Below, in pieces: positions 61,201 through 64,000 of a stretch of DNA of 64,000 nt. The notes beneath the pieces are model-generated. The model was given only the letters and a program-made list of their open reading frames with translations. It did not search any database and had not been told where the DNA came from. The DNA comes from Lytechinus variegatus. Taxonomy: Eukaryota > Echinodermata > Echinoidea > Temnopleuroida > Toxopneustidae. How positions within the stretch are numbered: the stretch's first letter is position 1; each line of letters opens with the position of its first letter. The translations under genes and the position numbers were made by a program. Location of the stretch: positions 24,365,934 to 24,429,933 of the forward strand of contig NC_054743.1 in NCBI RefSeq assembly GCF_018143015.1. Direction: 5' to 3'.

Positions 61201-62689
61201 CTCAATCTAGGGAAATCTGAACAATGACAGGACTCTTTGCTCTGATTGTAAGCTCAGACACCAATGATAATATAATATTTCGCTATGAACTTTTGAATTT
61301 TGGGTGCATTGTACTGTTATTGTCTATAAAAAGTGGATTTAACTGAACTGGTTTTAACACTGATCTAGGACTTTGTTTACAACGACTTTCTTCTCTTCAG
61401 ATTTTGAGTGCTGTCAATAATGAACATACGGCCACAACAATAATTGCTGTTAAAAAAAGGTATTAAAACTACAACGTCAGTGTTTAAAGAGGATGATCAC
61501 ACCAATCATTGTACACTACAGTGTGTCCAACATAAAAATGTTAATGACACTTTAATTAAGTATAATATGAAATCATTAAACCCTATTGTATATTCGTTAA
61601 TTTATGTAATCGTAAATTTGCATTTTTCATGCAACTGGCTTGAATTTCATGCGATATGATTCATTAAACAAAGAAATATGAACCTTCTTTAATAACTCAT
61701 TAGAAAAACCTCTCAATCCAAGTTTTGTTATTGCGTTGAAGAGAATTAATGACGTCTGCATTTACTCATTTTTATTTCCTTTTTTTTTAGATTTTCGGCC
61801 CACATCTCAAGAGTCGATACTTAAATTTAAAAGGAAAATGAAGGTTTAAGAAGACTGGCATCACATCTTTAACCAAACGTGATTAATCAAACATGAAATT
61901 GACTTTAAACCAATGGGATGCACAGATAGTGAATTGCGATTGATTTTCAGTTGTTTTCAAACGCAACCTTTTCTGCAACAGGCCTGGACTAGCATTATGC
62001 AATCGAGAACATTCTGTGAAAATATTTGATCCGAATAAAGAAATATCTATTTTGTCACTGGTTCTTGAGTTCAGAATCCATCATGAGCTGACGGTTTGCT
62101 TCGTCAGAGATGTTGCTTATACGTCTTCGTCAGGAGTTTATTACAAAACCCTTGACGAAGACGTAATATGAATCCTTGTCGAATATACTCCTGACGAAGA
62201 CGGAAGACGTCGAAAATTTTACTACAATAATTTCGTAATTTGAAACCCCCAAACCCCACACACATTAACTTTACTACTATCACTGAAGCCATTAAGCCAA
62301 TACCATGAATACGTGAAACTGTCAACTGTAGGCTAGGATATTATTATGCTGCATACATACCTGTAGATATTGCCCCCATTTTGGATGTTTTCTAATCCAT
62401 ACATCGCAGGTTTCACCGTAGGGACTCCATTCTGAAACAAGTTGGCAATGTGCAGGGATATCAAGGAGGAATATACCTCCTGGATTAAGACACTGGTAGA
62501 TATTCTTTAAGACACTCTTCTTGTCAGAGCACCAATGAAGAGCTGTCAAACTCAGAATTTTATCGAACTTTTCCCGCCAGTCGGTAAGAAGAGGACCAAA
62601 CGTCTGCGCGTCTTCTTCAAAGTATCGTATATTGTGCCCTGAGTTTTCAAATCTAGCGAACTCCACCAATCCGTGAGAGATATCTAGGC
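55275..62689 (-). CDS. SAM-dependent methyltransferase (JHAMT-like), 3' part
   Basis: Three exons are supported: 62361-62689, 58985-59120 and 55275-55450, joined in phase (0, then 1) and ending in TGA. They give 212 residues; the start and the glycine-rich motif I lie upstream, outside the window. The first exon opens with GLDIS, whose Asp would bind the SAM ribose, then YFEEDAQTF (motif II), a FDKILSLTALHWCSD strand-helix and LNPGGIFLLDIP (motif III), all typical of class I methyltransferases. The KHPKWGQYL segment and the C-terminal IPVEHQDEFIDDV helix match the JHAMT-type subgroup, which in insects methylates juvenile hormone acid; an echinoderm member must use another substrate. Long introns hold minisatellites, a SINE-like repeat and hairpins. 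A tiny alternative exon between the last two was rejected because it breaks the frame. Confidence 0.78.
55744..55998 (-). mobile_element. SINE-like repeat, antisense, with (TAA)n end
   Basis: TAATAATAATAATAGCCAAT, then TTTATAAAGCG and ATTATTACCCCGGTCATTGG. The same order (TAA run, TTTATAtagtGCTTTACC, AAAGCGCTTCACAATTATTA, CCGGGTCACTGGATTCAT) occurs at 59620-59740. On the minus strand it would end in a CGCTTTATAAA-(TTA)n tail. Confidence 0.55.
56085..58440. repeat. degenerate array around the word TGCGAGCGCGAAGCGCGAGC
   Basis: Variants of TGCGAGCGCGAAGCGCGAGC followed by TGAAAAT occur at about 56086, 57189 (weak), 57309, 57429, 57581, 58083, 58192 and 58410. Between them lie AT-rich spacers with GCACTTTTGTAATCATGAGC-like sequence. 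The GC word is itself nearly palindromic. The ~153-bp minisatellite sits between the first and second words. Confidence 0.7.
56266..57065. repeat. minisatellite, ~153-bp unit, five copies
   Basis: Units start CGAAGCTATAGAAAGTTATT (56266, 56413, 56567, 56721, 56874, 57026), spaced 147, 154, 154, 153 and 152 bp. Each contains CATGGAAAGTTCATTGACC, AACTTGACCTGCACCTTCA and GAGATGGACCTCT. Four units have a perfect TGACCTTTGACCTT. The array ends in GACGACGACGACGCCGGAAA and TACGCAGGTGAGG, similar to the end of the 39588 array. Lies in the last intron of the methyltransferase gene. Confidence 0.9.
58470..58575. repeat. polypyrimidine tract
   Basis: About 100 bp of almost pure C/T on the plus strand (TCTTTTCTCC-like words). 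On the minus strand, sense for the methyltransferase gene, it is a purine tract within the last intron. Confidence 0.75.
59620..59745 (-). mobile_element. SINE-tail repeat, antisense
   Basis: (AAT)n followed by GGCATTTATATAGTGCTTTA and AAAGCGCTTCACAATTATTA, matching the layout of the 55744 repeat. Intronic in the methyltransferase gene. Confidence 0.55.
61091..61122. repeat. perfect 32-bp palindrome
   Basis: TGTGACAAGAGATTAG is followed immediately by its exact complement with no loop. Intronic in the methyltransferase gene (intron between 59120 and 62361). Confidence 0.9.
61935..61990. mobile_element. fragment of family C MITE
   Basis: GCGATTGATTTTCAG, AAACGCAACCTTTTCTGCAA and CAGGCC resemble the right arm of the 32540 and 52916 family C elements. 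Confidence 0.4.
62122..62202. repeat. inverted repeat with perfect 16-bp arms
   Basis: CGTCTTCGTCAGGAGT (62122-62137) and its exact complement (62187-62202). A third related word, TTGACGAAGACGTAATATG, sits between them. Close to the donor of the 62361-62689 exon. Confidence 0.8.
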
Positions 62690-63011
62690 CTGAAAAAATA
62701 AATCATTTTAGAATCTCTATAAGGCACAAATATCGATAGCCTGGCAGGTACAGGGGGTTGAATGGTATGATTATATTTAGAGAGATTTCTGTAAGATTTT
62801 ATTCTGTATTTTAATCCTTGTGATTATAAATCGTTAAAAATATATGACAGACCGATTCTTACTTTCCTTTTAAAATGATCATTTTAAATTTGTTTTGCAT
62901 GGATTCCGATTCAATTATATTAATGATTTTGTATTATTCATTACTTTTGCATGATTGTTATGTATAATGAGGACATTTTGGGAACACTCATGCGGTCCTT
63001 CTGACCGGAGT

Positions 63012-63025
63012 GGGGGGGGGGGGGG
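63012..63025. repeat. poly-G run (14 G)
   Basis: Long G run followed by GGAGGGGCGGGA, a possible G-quadruplex. Confidence 0.85.
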
Positions 63026-63093
63026 AGGAGGGGCGGGATATAGCCACAATTAAACTACGTTATCTATGAAATGATTATTGATTTGTCCTATAG

Positions 63094-63225
63094 CTGTCTG
63101 ACCCCCTGGATGATTTGAACATTGGATACTACTGCCATGACTGCCTTCATTGGGTTGATCTCCGAAAGCAACGGAGGAAGAGATTCAGGAAGAAGAAGAA
63201 GATAATGGGGACAAGACTGGTCCAG
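63094..63225 (+). CDS. possible exon of unrecognised gene
   Basis: A 132-bp open stretch (44 codons, phase 0-0) is bounded by a TTTGTCCTATAG acceptor and an AG-GTGAGG donor. It reads YYCHDCLHWVDLRKQRRKRF preceded by SDPLDDLNIG and followed by a Lys run and MGTRLVQ. The C-H-x-C-x2-H pattern and dense basic stretch look like real protein, not translated noise, but I cannot name a family. If real, its other exons lie outside the window, and it runs antisense to the upstream part of the methyltransferase gene. The donor lies ~24 bp before a family A MITE. Confidence 0.38.
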
Positions 63226-63249
63226 GTGAGGAAATGGACCTGTGTTGTA

Positions 63250-63853
63250 AAGGTCAAGTCCACCTCAGAAAAATGTTGATTTGAATCAATAGAGAAAAAT
63301 CAGACAAGCACAATGCTGAAAATTTCATCAAAATCGGATGTAAAATAAGAAAGTTATGACATTTCAAAGTTTCGCTTATTTTCAACAAAATAGTTACATG
63401 AACGAGCCAGTTACATCCAAATGAGAGAGTCGATGATGTCACTCACTCACTATTTCTTTTGTTTTTTATTGTTTGAATTATACAATATTTCAACTTTTAC
63501 GAATTTGACGATTAGGACCTCCTTGCCTGAAGCACAAAATGTTAAAATAATGGAATTCCACGTGTTCAGGGGGAATGAAACTTCATTTCACATGACAATG
63601 ACGAGAAAATAAAAATATTTCATATTTCATATAATAAAATACAAAAGAAATAGTGAGTGAGTGATGTCATCAACTCTCTCATTTGGATGTAACTGGCTCG
63701 TTCATATAACTATTTTGTTGAAAATTAGCGAAACTTTAAAATGCCATAACTTTCTTATTTTACATCCGATTTTGATGAAATTTTCAGTGTTATGCTTGTT
63801 GATTTTTTCTCTTTTTATTCAAATCAAGTTTTTGTTGGGGTGGACTTGTCCTT
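63250..63853. mobile_element. long-TIR MITE, family A, copy 3
   Basis: Left AAGGTCAAGTCCA and right TGGACTTGTCCTT ends. Very similar over its length to the 18189-18791 copy. Left flank TA, right flank TG, so one side of the target duplication has mutated. Confidence 0.87.
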
Positions 63854-64000
63854 TGATATATTCATTTTTAATTGAGTGAGCCTAGTTCGAGTAAAAAATA
63901 TCCTACTTTCAACAGCGATATTTTCACATTTTAGAGACTTTAAATCGTAATACAAGGTATGGTAGGAGATATGGCAGGGAATGATGCTTTGCTTAATAAC

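Overview
This window is animal nuclear DNA: AT-rich and intron-rich, with GT-AG splice sites, TATA-type promoters and a very dense load of dispersed repeats (tRNA-headed SINEs, non-LTR retrotransposons, many palindromic miniature inverted-repeat elements or MITEs, minisatellites and G/C homopolymer runs). The repeat character and the gene content (an EVA1/FAM176 protein, BLVRB-like flavin reductases and a JHAMT-type methyltransferase) suggest an ambulacrarian, most likely an echinoderm such as a sea urchin. The species is inferred from repeat style and was not tested by any search. No bacterial features, CRISPR arrays, rRNA genes or functional tRNA genes were seen.

Layout. 1-12.5 kb: no convincing exon; MITEs, microsatellites and single-copy DNA. 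12.5-20.3 kb, plus strand: the 3' part of an EVA1/FAM176-family membrane protein gene (four exons visible, lectin-type ectodomain exons not seen), with a 5'-truncated non-LTR retrotransposon in its first visible intron and two MITEs in later introns. 20.3-28.7 kb: intergenic, several MITEs and three tRNA-derived SINEs. 28.76-33.91 kb and 42.34-47.40 kb, both minus strand: two complete four-exon paralogous genes for BLVRB-like NAD(P)-binding oxidoreductases, with conserved intron phases, identical middle-exon lengths and a candidate TATA box each. Between them lie MITEs and a ~155-bp minisatellite. 47.4-55.2 kb: intergenic repeats including a second retrotransposon with an open reverse transcriptase frame, and a MITE disrupted by a TTAA-flanked element. 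55.28-62.69 kb, minus strand: the 3' three exons of a class I SAM-dependent methyltransferase resembling juvenile hormone acid methyltransferases, with a ~153-bp minisatellite and a degenerate GC-word array in its last intron. At 63.09-63.23 kb a possible plus-strand exon of an unrecognised gene.

How it works together. The only clear functional unit is the tandem reductase pair, which looks like a local gene duplication. I did not find a multi-gene novel system. The most unusual material is non-genic: minisatellites carrying perfect DR1-type nuclear-receptor motifs at near-regular spacing, a nested transposon, perfect palindromes, a quasi-palindromic tract built of short degenerate words, and many long G runs. 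The EVA1 gene shows an apparent one-base loss just after its transmembrane segment.
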